Shown in pieces: positions 25,201-36,989 of a stretch of DNA of 64,000 bases. Every line of letters begins with the position of its first letter. The stretch's first letter is position 1. The DNA is from Dipteronia dyeriana (Eukaryota > Streptophyta > Magnoliopsida > Sapindales > Sapindaceae). Under the pieces are notes generated by a model, which had not been told where the DNA came from, did no database searches, and worked only from the letters and a program-made list of their open reading frames with translations. The stretch covers positions 51,241,288 through 51,305,287 of the forward strand of contig CM065296.1 in assembly GCA_032871835.1 (NCBI GenBank), given 5' to 3'. The position numbers were made by a program, and so were the translations under genes.

Positions 25201-27130
25201 TTGTTGCCGGGAACAACTTTGACGTTATAGATAACGTTAGAGTGGTTTCCAAAATATAAAAGTTGTTCCCTTTGTTAACGTTAAATGGTTCCCATGAACA
25301 ACTCTAACGTTGGTTACAACGTCAAAGTTGTTTCCAAGAAGGTCGAAGTTGTTAACAACGAGAACTTGTTCCCGGGAACAACTTAGACGTTATAGATAAT
25401 GTTAAAGTGTTTTCCATAATATAAAAGTTGTTCCTTTTTTAACGTTATGTGGTTCCCGAAAAAAACTCTAACGTTGGTAACAACGTAAAAGTGATTTCCG
25501 AGAACTTCAAAGTTTTTCCAGATGAGAAGTTGTTCCCGGGAAAAACTTTGACGTTATATATAACGTCAGAGTTGTTTCAAAAATATAAAAGTTGCTCCCA
25601 TTGTTAATGTTAAGTGGTTCCTGGGAACACCTATAATGTTGGTTACAACATATTAATTGTTTCTAAGAACATCGAAGTTGTTCCCAACAACGTTACAGAT
25701 AACGTTAGAGTGGTTCACTAAAATAAAAGTTGTTCTGTTTTATAACTTTGAGTGGTTCCCGGAAACAACTCTAACGTTGGTTACAAAGTACAAGAGGTTT
25801 CCAAAAAGGTCCAAGTTTTTCCCAATGAAAAGTTGTTCTCGGGAATAACTTTAACGTTATAGATAACGTTAGAGTGGTTTCCACAATTTAAAGGTTGTTC
25901 CCTTTGTTAACGTTGAGTGGATCCCGGGAACAACACTAACGTTGGTTAAAACGATCCAAGAACTTCGAAGTTGTTCCCAATGAGAAGTTATTCCAGGGAA
26001 CAACTTTGACGTTATAGATAATGTTAGAGTGGTTTCCAAAAATATAAAAGTTGTCCCCCTTATTAACTTTGAGTGGTTTCCGGAAACAACTCTAACGTTG
26101 GTTACAACGTTAAAGTTGTTTCAAAGAACGTCGAAGTTGTTATTAACGAGAAGTTTCTCCCGGGAACAACTTTGGCGTTATATATAACATAAAGTGGTTT
26201 CCAAAAAATAAAAGTTGTTCCCATTGTAAACATTGAGTTGTTCCCTGGAACAACTCTAACATTTATTAAAACGTAAAAGTGGTTTCTAAGAACATTGAAG
26301 TTGTTCCCAACGAGAAATTATTCTCGGAAACAACTTTGATGTTATAGATAACATTAGAGTGGTTTCTGAAATATAAATGTTGTTCCTTTATTATCGTTAT
26401 GTGGTTCCCGGAAACAACTCTAACATTGGTTATAACGTAAAAGTGATTTCTGAGAACTTCGAAGTTTTTCCCGATGAGAAGTTGTTCCCGGGAAAAACTT
26501 TGACGTTATATATAACGTCAGAGTTGTTTCAAAAATATAAAAGTTGCTCCCATTGTTAATGTTAAGTGGTTCCTGGGAACACCTATAACGTTGGTTACAA
26601 CGTACTAATTGTTTCTAAGAACATCGAAGTTGTTCCCAACAACGTTACAGATAACGTTAGAGTGGTTCACTAAAATAAAAGTTGTTCTGTTTGATAACGT
26701 TGAGTGGTTCCCGGAAACAACTCTAACGTTGGTTACAAAGTAAAAGAGGTTTCCAAGAACGTCGAAGTTTTTCCCAATGAGAAGTTGTTCTCGGGGATAA
26801 CTTTAACGTTATAGATAACGTTAGAGTGGTTTCCACAATTTAAAAGTTGTTCCCTTTGTTAACGTTGAGTGGATCCCAGGAACTACTCTAACCTTGGTTA
26901 CAACGTAAAAGTGATATCCAAGAACTTCGAAGTTGTTCCCAATGAGAAGTTGTTCCAGGGAACAACTTTGACGTTATATATAATGTTTGAGTGGTTTCCA
27001 AAAATATAAAAGTTGTCCCCCTTGTTAACGTTGAGTGGTTCCCGGAAACAACTCTAACGTTGGTTACAACGTTAAAGTTGTTTCAAAGAACGTCGAAGTT
27101 GTTCCTAACGAGAAGTTTTTCCCGGAATCA
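19270..27130 (+). repeat. Higher-order repeat zone, 952-bp unit
   Basis: The marker ATATAACG occurs at 19413, 21317, 22860, 23812, 25558 and 26510, with a variant form (ATGTAACA) at 20365. A second marker (AACAACGTTACAG, a monomer lacking the main palindrome) occurs at 19541, 20493, 21445, 22988, 23940 (variant AACATTACAG), 25686 and 26638. In both series the intervals are exactly 952, 952, 1543, 952, 1746 and 952 bp. Six-monomer units therefore alternate with extra monomer blocks. A larger 2.7-kb period is shown by CCATGGAACA at 22133 and 24832. Confidence 0.85.
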
Positions 27131-28190
27131 ACTTTGGCATTTTATATAACATAATATTGGTTTCCAAGATCTACGAAGTTGTTCCCGGGAACAACTTTAA
27201 CGTTATAGATAACGTTAGAGTGGTTTCCAAAATATAAAAGTTGTTCCCCTTGCGAACGTTAAGTTGTTCCAGGAACAACTCTAACGTTGGTTACAAAAAA
27301 AAAAAGTTGTTTCTAAGAACGTCGAAATTGTTCCCAACGAGAAGCCGTTCGAGGGATCAATTTTGACGTTATAGTTAACGTGAAATTGGTTTCCAAAAAA
27401 TAAAAGTTGTTCCGTTTGTTAACGTTGAGTGGTTCCCGAGAACAACTCTTACGTTGGTTACAACTTAAAAGTTGTTTCTAAGAACGTCGAGGTTGTTCTT
27501 GACGAGAAGTTGTTTTCGGGAACAACTTTGACGTTATAGATAACGTTAGAGTAGTTTCCAAAATAGAAAAGTTGTTTCCCTTGTTATTGTTGAGTGAACA
27601 ACTCTAACGCTGGTTACAACGTAAAAGTTGTTTCTAAGAACTTTGAAGTTGTTACCATCGAGAAGACTTTCACGAGAAAAATTTTGACGTTAATGATAAC
27701 GTTAAAGTGGTTTCCAAAAAATAAAAGTTGTTCCTTCTATTAACATTGAGTGGTTCCCGGGAAAAACTCTAATGTTGGTTACATTGTAAAAGTGGCTTCT
27801 AAGAACGTTGAGGTTGTTCCCACCGAGAAGTTGTTTCCGGGAACAACTTTGACGTTATAGATAACGTTAGAGTTGTTTCAAAAATATAAAAGTAAATCCG
27901 TTTTTTAACGTTTAGTTTTCCAAAAAAAAAAGTGTTTCTTAAAAACAACTCTGACGATGGTTACAGCGTAAAAGTTTTTTCTAATAACGTCGAAGTTGTT
28001 TCCAATGAGAAGTTGTTCCAGGGAACAACTTTGACGTTACAGTTAACGTTAAAGTGGTTTCCAAGAAATAAAAGTTGTTCCATTTGTTAACGTTGAGTTG
28101 TTCCCAGGAACAACTCTAACTTTGGTTACAAAGAAAAAGTGGTTTCTAAGAACATCAAAGTTGTTCCCAACGATAAGTTTTTCCCGTGAT
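27131..28190 (+). repeat. Irregular satellite segment with degenerate monomers
   Basis: Monomers here are divergent: CGTTCGAGGGATCAATTTT-type loss of the palindrome near 27347, a shortened monomer near 27590, and a poly-A-containing one near 27910. No higher-order period is obvious. It separates the 952-bp zone from the duplicated block. Confidence 0.6.
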
Positions 28191-30960
28191 CAACTTTGAC
28201 GTTATAGATAACGTTAGAGTTGTTTCCAAATTATAAAAGTTGTTCCTTTTGTTGAGGTTGAGTAGTTCTCGAGAACAACTCTAACGTAGGTTACAACGTA
28301 AAAATGGTTTCTAAGAACGTTGAAGTTGTTACCAACAAAAAGTTGTTTCCGGAATAACTTTGACATTATCGATAACGTTAGATTAGTTACCAAATTATAA
28401 AAGTTTTTCTATTTTACACCGTTAAGTGGTTCCTAGAAGTAATAATAACGTTGCTTACAACATAAAAGTGGTTTGGAAGAACTTCTAAGTTGTTCCCAAT
28501 GACACGTTGTTCCCGGGAACAACTTTGACGTTATAGATAATGTTAGAGTGGTTTCCAAAATATAAAAGTTTTTCCCTTTGTTAACACTAAGTGGTTCTCG
28601 GGAACAACTTTAACTTTCGTTACAACGCTAAAGTTGTTTCCAAGAAGGTCGAAGTTGTTCCCAACTAGAAGTTGTTCCCAGAAACAACTTTGAAGTTATA
28701 GATAAAGTTAGAGTGGTTTCCAAAATATAAAAAGTTGTTCCTTTTATAACGTTATGTGGTTCCCGGAAACAACTCTAATGTTGGTTACAAGGTAAAAGTG
28801 GTTTCCAAGAACGTCGAAGTTGTTCAAAACAAGAAGTTGTTCCCCAGGAACTACTTTGACGTTATATTTAACGTTAGTGTGGTTTCCAAAACATAAAAGT
28901 TGTTCCCTTTGTTAACGTTGAGTGGTTCTCGGGAACAAATCTAACGTTGGTTACAACATAAAAGTAGCTTCTAAGAACGTCAAAGTTGTTCCCGGGAACA
29001 ACTTCTCGTTGGGAACAACTTCGACGTTCTTGGAAACAACTTTTACGTTGTAACCAACTTTTATATTGTGGAAACCATTCTAGCATTATGTGGTTCCTGA
29101 AAAAAACTCTGACGTTGGTTACAACGTAAAAGTAGTTTCCAAGAACGTCGAAGTTGTTCAAAACAAGAAGTTGTTAACCGGAAGGAATTTGACGTTATAT
29201 ATAACGTTAGAGTGGTTTCCAAAACATATAAGTTGTTCCCTTTGTTAACGTTGAGTGGTTCCCGGGAACAACTCTAACATTGGTTACAACGTAAAAGTGG
29301 TTTCGAAGAAGATCAAAGTTGTCCCCAACGATGTTACAGATAACAATAGAGTGGTTCCAAAAAATAAAAGTTGTTCCATTTGTTAACTTTGAGTGGTTCC
29401 CGGAAACAACTTTAACGTTGGTTACAACGTAAAAGTGATTTCTAAGAACATCAAAAGTTGTTCCCAATGAGAAGTTGTTCCTTGAAACCACTTTGACATT
29501 ATAGATAACACTAGAGTGGTTTCCAAAAATAAAAGTTGTTCCCTTTGTTAACGTTGAGTGGTTCCCAGGAACATCTTTAACGTTGGTTACAATGTAAAAG
29601 TGGTTTCAAAGAGCATCGAAGTTGTTCCCGACGATAAGTTGTTCTCGGGAACGACTTTGACGTTATAGATAACGTTAGAAATGGCTTTAAAATAGAACTT
29701 GTTCCGTTTGTTAACGTTGAGTGGTTCCCAGGAACAACTCTTACGTTGGTTACAACGTAAAAGAAGCTTCTAAGAACGTCAAAGTTGTTCCCAATGAGTA
29801 GTTGTTCCTGGGAACATCTTTGACGTTATGGATAAAGTAACAGTTGTTTTAAAATAGTAATAGTTGTTCCCATTGTTAACTTTGAGTGGTTCCCAGGAAC
29901 AACTCGAACGTTGGTTACAATGTAAAAGTGGTTTCTAAGAACATTGAAGTTGTTCTCAACAAGAAATATTCCCGGGAACAACTTTGACGTTATGGATAAC
30001 GTTAGAGTGGTTTCCAAAATATAAATGTTGTTCCTTTTTTAACGTTAAGTTGATCCAGGAAACAACTGTAACATTGGTTACAACGTAAATACGGTTTTCA
30101 AGAACTTTAAAGTTTTTCTTGAGAACAACTTTGACGTTATAGAAAACGTTAATGTGGTTTTCAAAATATAAAAGTTGTTCCCCTTGTTAACGTTGAGTGG
30201 TTCCAGGAACGACTCTAACGTCGGTTACAACGTAAAAGTTGTTTCTAAAAACGTCGAAATTGTTCCCAACGAGATGTCGTTCGCAGGAACAACTTTGACG
30301 TTATAGATAATGTTAGAGTGGCTTCTAAAAAATAAAAGTTGTTCCGTTTGTTAACGTTGAGTGGTTCCCGGGTACAACTCTAACGTTTGTTACAACATAA
30401 AAGTGGTTTCTAAGAACATTGAAGTTGTTCACAACAAGAATTTATTCCTAGGAACAACTTTGACGTTATAGATAACGTTAGAGTGGTTTCCAAAATATAA
30501 ATGTGGTTCCTTTTGTAATGATAAGTGGTTCCTGGAAACAACTCTAATGTTGGTTACAACATAAAAGTGGTTTCCAAGAACTTCAGAGTTATTCCCAGGA
30601 AAACCTTTGACGTTATAGATAACGTTAGAGTGGTTTCCAAAATATTAAAGTTTTTCTCTTTGTTAATGTTAAGTTGTTCCCGGGAAAAACTCTAACATTA
30701 GTTACAACGTTAAAGTTGTTTTTAAGAAGGTCGAAGTTGTTCCCAACGAGAAGTTGTTCCCGGGAACAACTTTGACGTTATGGATAACGTTAGAAATGGC
30801 TTCCAAATAGAACTTGTTCCATTTTTTAACGTTGAGTGGTTCCCGAGAACAACTCTGACGTTGGTTACAGCGTAAAAGTAGCTTCTAAGAACGTCGAAGT
30901 TGTTCCCAATGAGTAGTTTTTCCCGGGAACAACTTTGACATTATAGATAACGTTAAAGTG
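28190..30960 (+). repeat. Large duplicated satellite block, copy 1
   Basis: Matches 36990-39910 monomer for monomer at an offset of 8797 bp up to about 29500, then at about 8965 bp after one extra monomer in copy 2 (near 38480-38640). Shared oddities include GTTGAGGTTGAG at 28251, an inverted patch at 28990-29088, CCCCAACGATGTTACAG near 29330 and the shortened monomer at about 30100. Confidence 0.85.
28990..29088 (-). repeat. Inverted satellite patch 1
   Basis: About 100 bp of satellite in reverse orientation (AACTTCTCGTTGGGAACAAC, then TCGACGTTCTTGG). The switch occurs within the CCCGGG palindrome at 28987-29002, where both orientations share sequence. The inverted piece also lacks about 50 bp of a monomer between AACGTTGTAACC and the TATATT segment. 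Confidence 0.85.
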
Positions 30961-31899
30961 TTTTCAAATTATAAAAGTTGTTCCATTTTACACTGTTAAG
31001 TGGTACCCAGAAACAACTATAACGTTGCTTACAACGTAAAAGTGGTTTCCAAGAACTTCGAAGTTGTTCCCGACGATAAGTTGTTCCCGAGAAAAACTTT
31101 GACCTTATAGATAACGTTAGAGTGGTTTCCAAAATATAAAAGTTGTTCCCTTGTTAACGTAGAGTGGTTCCCGGAAAAAACTTGTACGGGAAAAACTCTA
31201 ACGTTGGTTACAACGTACAAGTTTTTTCCAAGAACGTCGAAGTTTTTCCCAAGAACGTCGAAGTTCTTCCCAACGAGAAGTTGTTCCTGGGAACAACTTT
31301 AACGTTATAGATAACGTTTGAAGTGGCTTCCAAATGATAAAAGTTGTTCCATTTGTTAACATTGCGTGGTTCCCGAGAACAACTCTAACTTTGACAAAAA
31401 CGTAGAAGTAGCTTCTAAGAACCTCGAAGTTGTTCCCAATGAGTAGTTGATCCCGGGAACAACTTTGACGTTATAGCTAACGTTAGAGTGTTTTCAAAAA
31501 AATAAAAGTCGGTCCCATTGTTAACATTAAGTGATTACCAGGAACAACTGTAACGTTAGTTACAACAAAAAAGTGGTTTCTAAGAATGTTGAAGTTGTTC
31601 CCAAAAAGAATTATTTCCGGGAACAACTTTGATGTTTTAGATAACATTAGAGTGGTTTCCAAAATATAAATATTGTTCCTTTTTTAATGTTAAGTGGTTC
31701 ATGGAAACAACTATAACGTTGGTTACAACGTAAAAGTTGTTTCCAAGAACTTTGAAGTTTTTCCCAGGAACAACTTTGACAATATAAATAACATTAGAGT
31801 GGTTTCCAAAATATAAATTTTTTTCCGTTTGTTAAAGTTCAGTGGTTCCCGAATACAACTCTAATGTTGGTTACAACATAAAAGTGGTTTCTAAGAACA

Positions 31900-34800
31900 T
31901 TGAAATTGTTCACAACAATAATTTATTCCCGGGAACAACTTTGACGTTATAGATAACGTTAGAGTTGTTTCCAAAATATAAATGTTGTTCCTTTTTTAAC
32001 GATAGGTGGTTCCTAGAAACAATTCTAACGTTGGTTACAACGTAAAAGTAGTTTCCAAGAACGTCGAAGTTGTTCCCAACGAGAAGTTGTTCCCGGGAAC
32101 AACTTTGACGTTATAGATAACGATAGAAATGGCTTCCAAATAGAACTTGTTCCGTTTGTTAACATTGAGTGGTTCCCGGGAACAACTCTGACGTTGGTTA
32201 CAGCGTAAAAGTAGCTTCTAAGAACGTCGAAAGGTATTCCCAATGAGTAGTTTTTCCCGAGAACAACTTTGGCGTTATAGATAACGTTAAAGTATTTTTC
32301 AAATTAAAAAAGTTGTTCCATTTTTCACCGTTAAATGGTACCCAGAAACAACTATAACGTTGCTTACAACGTAAAAGTGGTTTTCAAGAACTTTGAAGTT
32401 GTTCCCGACGATAATTTGTTCCCGGGAACAACTTTGACGTTATAGATAACGTAAGAGTGGTTTCCAAAATATAAAAGTTGTTCCCTTTGTTAACGTATAG
32501 TGGTTCCCAGGAACAACTCTTACGTTGGTTACAACGTAAAAATTGGTTTTAAGAACATCAAAAGTTGTTCCCAATGACAAGTTGTTCCTAGAAAAAACGT
32601 TGACATTATAGATAATGCTAAAGTGGTTTCCAAAAAATAAAATTTGTTCCCTTTTTTAACGTTGAGTGGTTCCTGGGAACAACTCTAATGTTTGTTACAA
32701 CGTAAAAGTGGTTTCTAAGAACATCGAAGTTGTTCCCGACGATAAGTTTTTTTCGGGAACAACTTTGACGTTACTGATAATGTTAGAGTGGTTTCCAAAA
32801 TAAAAAAGTTTTTCCATTTGTTAACATATAAAGGTTCCTGGGAACAATTTTAACGTTGGTTACAACGTAAAAGTAGTTCTCAAGAACGTCGAAGTTGTTC
32901 CCAAGAACGTCGAAGTTGTTTCTAACGAGAAGTTGTTATCGAGAACAACTTTGAAGTTATAGATAACGTTAGAAATGGCTTTCAAATCGAACTTGTTTCG
33001 TTTGTTAACATTGAGTGGTTCCCGGGAACAACTCTGACGTTGGTTACAGCGTAAAAGTAGCTTATAAGAACGTCGAAGTTGTTCCTAATGAGTTGTTTTT
33101 CCCGGGAACAACTTTGACGTTATAGATAACGTTAAAGTGTTTTTCAAATTATAAAAGTTGTTCCATTTTACAACGTTTAGTGGTACCCAGAAACAACTAC
33201 AACATTGCTTACATAATAAAAGTGGTTTCCAAGAACTTCGAATTTGTTCCCGGGAACAATTTTGACGTTATAGATAACGTTAGAGGGGTTTCAAAAATAT
33301 AAAAGTTGTTCCCTTTGTTAACGTAGAATGGTTCCCGGGAACAACTCTAACGTTGGTTGCAATGTAAAAATTGTTTCTAAGAACATCAAAAGTTGTTCCC
33401 AACGAGAATCTATTCCTAGAAACACTTTGACATTATAGATAACGTTAGAGTGGTTTCCAAAAAAAAAAAGTTGTTCTCTTTGTTAACGTTAAGTGGTTCC
33501 TCGAAACAACTCTAATGTTGTTTACAACGTAAAAGTTGTTTCTAAGAACATCGAAGTTGTTCCCGAAGATAAGTTTTTTTCGGGAACAACTTTGACGTTA
33601 CTCATAACGTTAGAGTGGTTTCCAAAATATAAAAGTTGTTCCCTTTGTTAACGTATAAAGGTTCCCGGGAATAATTCTGAAGTTGGTTACAACGTAAAAG
33701 TAGTTTCCAAGAACGGTTCAGTTGTTCCCAAGAACGTCGAAGTTGTTTCCAACTAGAAGTTGTTCCCGGGAACAACTTTGACATTTTAGATAACGTTAGA
33801 AATGGCTTCCAAATAGAACTTGTTCCGTTTGTTAACGTTGAGTGGTTCCCGGGAACAACTTTGACGTTGGTTACAATGTAAAAGTAGCTTCTAAGAACGT
33901 CGACGTTGTTCCCAATGAGTAGTTTTTCCCGGGAACAACTTTGATGTTATAGATAACGTTAAAGTGTTTTCCAAATTATAAAAGTTGTTCCATTTTACAC
34001 CGTTTAGTGGTACCCCGAAACAACTATAACGTTGCTTACAACGTAAAAGTGGTTTCCAAGAACTTCGAAATTGTTCCCGACGATAAGTTGTTCCCGGGAA
34101 CAACTTTGACGTTATGGATAACGTTAGAGTGGTTTTCAAAATATAAAAGTTGTTCCCTTTGTTAATATAGAATGGTTCCCGGGAACAACTCGAACGTTGG
34201 TTACAACGTAAAAATTGATTTTAAGAACATCCAAAGTTGTTCCCAACGAGAAGCTGTTCCTAGAAACAACTTTGACATTATAGATAACGCTAGAGTGGTA
34301 TCCAAAAAATAAAAGTTGTTCTCTTTGTTAACGTTAAGTGGTTCCTGGGAACAACTCTAATGTTGGTTACAACGTAAAAGTGGTTTCTAAGAACATCGAA
34401 GTTGTTCCCGATGATAAGTTTTTTCTGGGAACAACTTTGACGATACTGATAACGTTAGAGTGGTTTCCAAAATATAAAAGTTGTTCCCTTTGTTAACGTA
34501 TAAAGGTTCCCGGGAACAATTCTAACGTTGATTACAACGTAAAAGTAGTTTCCAAGAACATCGAAGTTGTTCCCAAGAACGTCGAAGTTGTTCCCAACGA
34601 GAAGTTGTTCCCGGGAACAACTTTGACGTTTTAGATAACGTTAGAAATGGTTTCCAAATAGAACTTGTTTCGTTTGTTAACGTTGAGTGGTTCCCAGGAA
34701 CAACTCTGACGTTGGTTACAACGTAAAAGTAGCTTCTAAGAACGTCGAAGTTGTTCCCAATAAGTAGTTTTTCCCGGGAACAACTTTGATGTTATAGATA

Positions 34801-36985
34801 ACGTTAAAGTGTTTCCAAATTATAAAAGTTGTTCCATTTTAGACCGTTAAGTGGTACCCAGAAACAACTTTGAAACAACTATAACGTTGCTTACAACGTT
34901 AAAGTTGTTTCCAAGAACTTCGAAATTGTTCCTGACGATAAGTTGTTCCCGGGAACAACTTTGACATTATGGATAACGTTAGAGTGGTTTCCAAAATATA
35001 AAATTGGTTCCCTTTTTAACGTAGAGTGGTTCCCGGGAACAACTCTAACGTTGGTTATAACGTAAAAATTGATTCTAAGAACATCAAATGTTGTTCTGAA
35101 CGAGAAGTTGTTCCTAGAAAAAACTTTGACATTATAGATAACGCTAGAGTAGTTTCCGTAAAATAAAAGTTGTTCCCTTTGTTTACGTTGAGTGGTTCCT
35201 GGGAACAACTCTAATGTTGGTTACAATGTAAAAGTGGTTTCTAAGAACATCGAAGTTGTTCCCGACGATAAGTTTTTTCCGGGAGCAACTTTGACGTTAC
35301 TGATAATGTTAGAGTGGTTTCTAAAATATAAAAGTTGTTCCCTTTGTTAACGTATACAGGTTCCCGGGAACAATTCTAACGTTGGTTACAGCGTAAAAGT
35401 AGTTTCCAAGAACGTCGAAGTTGTTCCCATGAACGTCGAAGTTGTTCCCAACGAGAAGTTGTTCCTAACGAGAAGTTGTTCCCGGGAACAACTTTGACAT
35501 TATAGATAACGTTAGAAATGGATTTTAAATAGAACTTGTTCCGTTTGTTAACGTTGAGTGGTTTCCGAGAATAACTCTTACGTTGGTTACAGCGTAAAAG
35601 TAGCTTCTAAGAACGTTGAAGTTGTTCCCAATGAGTAGTTTTTCCCGGGAACAACTTTGACGTTATAGATAACGTCAAAGTGTTTTCCAAATTATAAAAT
35701 TTGTTCCATTTTACACCGTTAAGTGGTACCCAGAAACAACTATAACGTTGCTTACAACGTAAAAGTGGTTTCCAAGAACTTCGAAGTTGTTCCAGACGAT
35801 AAGTTGTTCCCGAGAACAACTTTGACGTTTTAGATAACGTTAGATTGGTTTCCAAAATATAAAAGTTGTTCCCCTTGTTAACGTAGAGTGGTTCTCGGGA
35901 ACAACTCTAACGTTTGTTACAACATAAAAATTGTTTCTAAGAAAATCAAAAGTTGTTCCCAACGAGAAGTTGTTCCTATAAACAACTTTGACATTATAGA
36001 TAATTCTAGAGTGGTTTAAAAAAAATAAAAGTTGTTCCTTTTGTTTACGTTGAGTGGTTCCTGGGAATAACTCTAATGTTGGTTACAACGTAAAAGTGGT
36101 TTCTAAGAACATCGAAGTTGTTCCCGATGATAAGTTTTTTACGAAAACCACTTTGACGTTACTGATAACGTTAGAGTGGTTTCCAAAATATAAAAGTTAT
36201 TCCCTTTGTTAACGTATAAAGGTTCCGAAAATAATTCTAACGTTGGTTACAACGTAAAAGTAGTTTCCAAGAACGTCGAAGTTGTTCGCAAGAACATCGA
36301 AGTTGTTCCCAACGAGAAGTTGTTCCCGGGAACAACTTTGACGTCATAGATAACGTTAGAAATGGTTTCCAAATACAACTTGTTCCGTTTGATAACGTTG
36401 AGTGGTTCCAGGGAACAACTCTAACATTGGTTACAGCGTAAAAGTAGCTTCTAAGAACGACGAAGTTGTTCCCAATGAGTAGTTTTTCCCGGGAACAAAT
36501 TTGACGTTATAGATAACGTTAAAGTGTTTTCCAAATTATAAAAGTTGTTCCATTTTACACCGTTAAGTGGTACCTAGAAACAACTATAACGTTGCTTACA
36601 ACGTAAAAGTGGTTTCCAAGTACTTCGAAGTTGTTTCCGACGATAAGTTGTTCCCAGGAACAACTTTGAAGTTATAGATAACGTTAGAGGTTTCAAAAAT
36701 ATAAAATTTGTTTCCTTTGTTTACATATAGTGGTTCCCTGGAACAACTCTAACGTTGGTTACAACGTAAAAATTGTTTCTAAGAACATCAAAAGTTGTTC
36801 CCAACGAGAAGTTGTTCCTAAAAAAAACTTTGACATTATAGATAACGCTAGAGTCGTTTCAAAAAAATGAAAGTTGTTCCCTTTGTTAACTTTGAGTGGT
36901 TCCTAGGAACAAATCTAATGTTGGTTACAAGGTAAAAGTGGTTTCTAAGAACATCGAAGTTGTTCCCGAAGATAAGTTATCCCGT
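31900..36985 (+). repeat. Higher-order repeat zone, ~846-bp unit (left)
   Basis: The marker AAATGG(C/T)TTYCAAAT recurs at 32127, 32973, 33800, 34645, 35515 and 36360, with intervals of 846, 827, 845, 870 and 845 bp. The unit is five monomers (825 bp) plus about 21 bp arising from a tandem doubling of AAGAACGTCGAAGTTGTTCCC-like sequence, visible at 32882-32925, 34556-34600 and 35408-35450. Confidence 0.85.
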
Positions 36986-36989
36986 CAAC

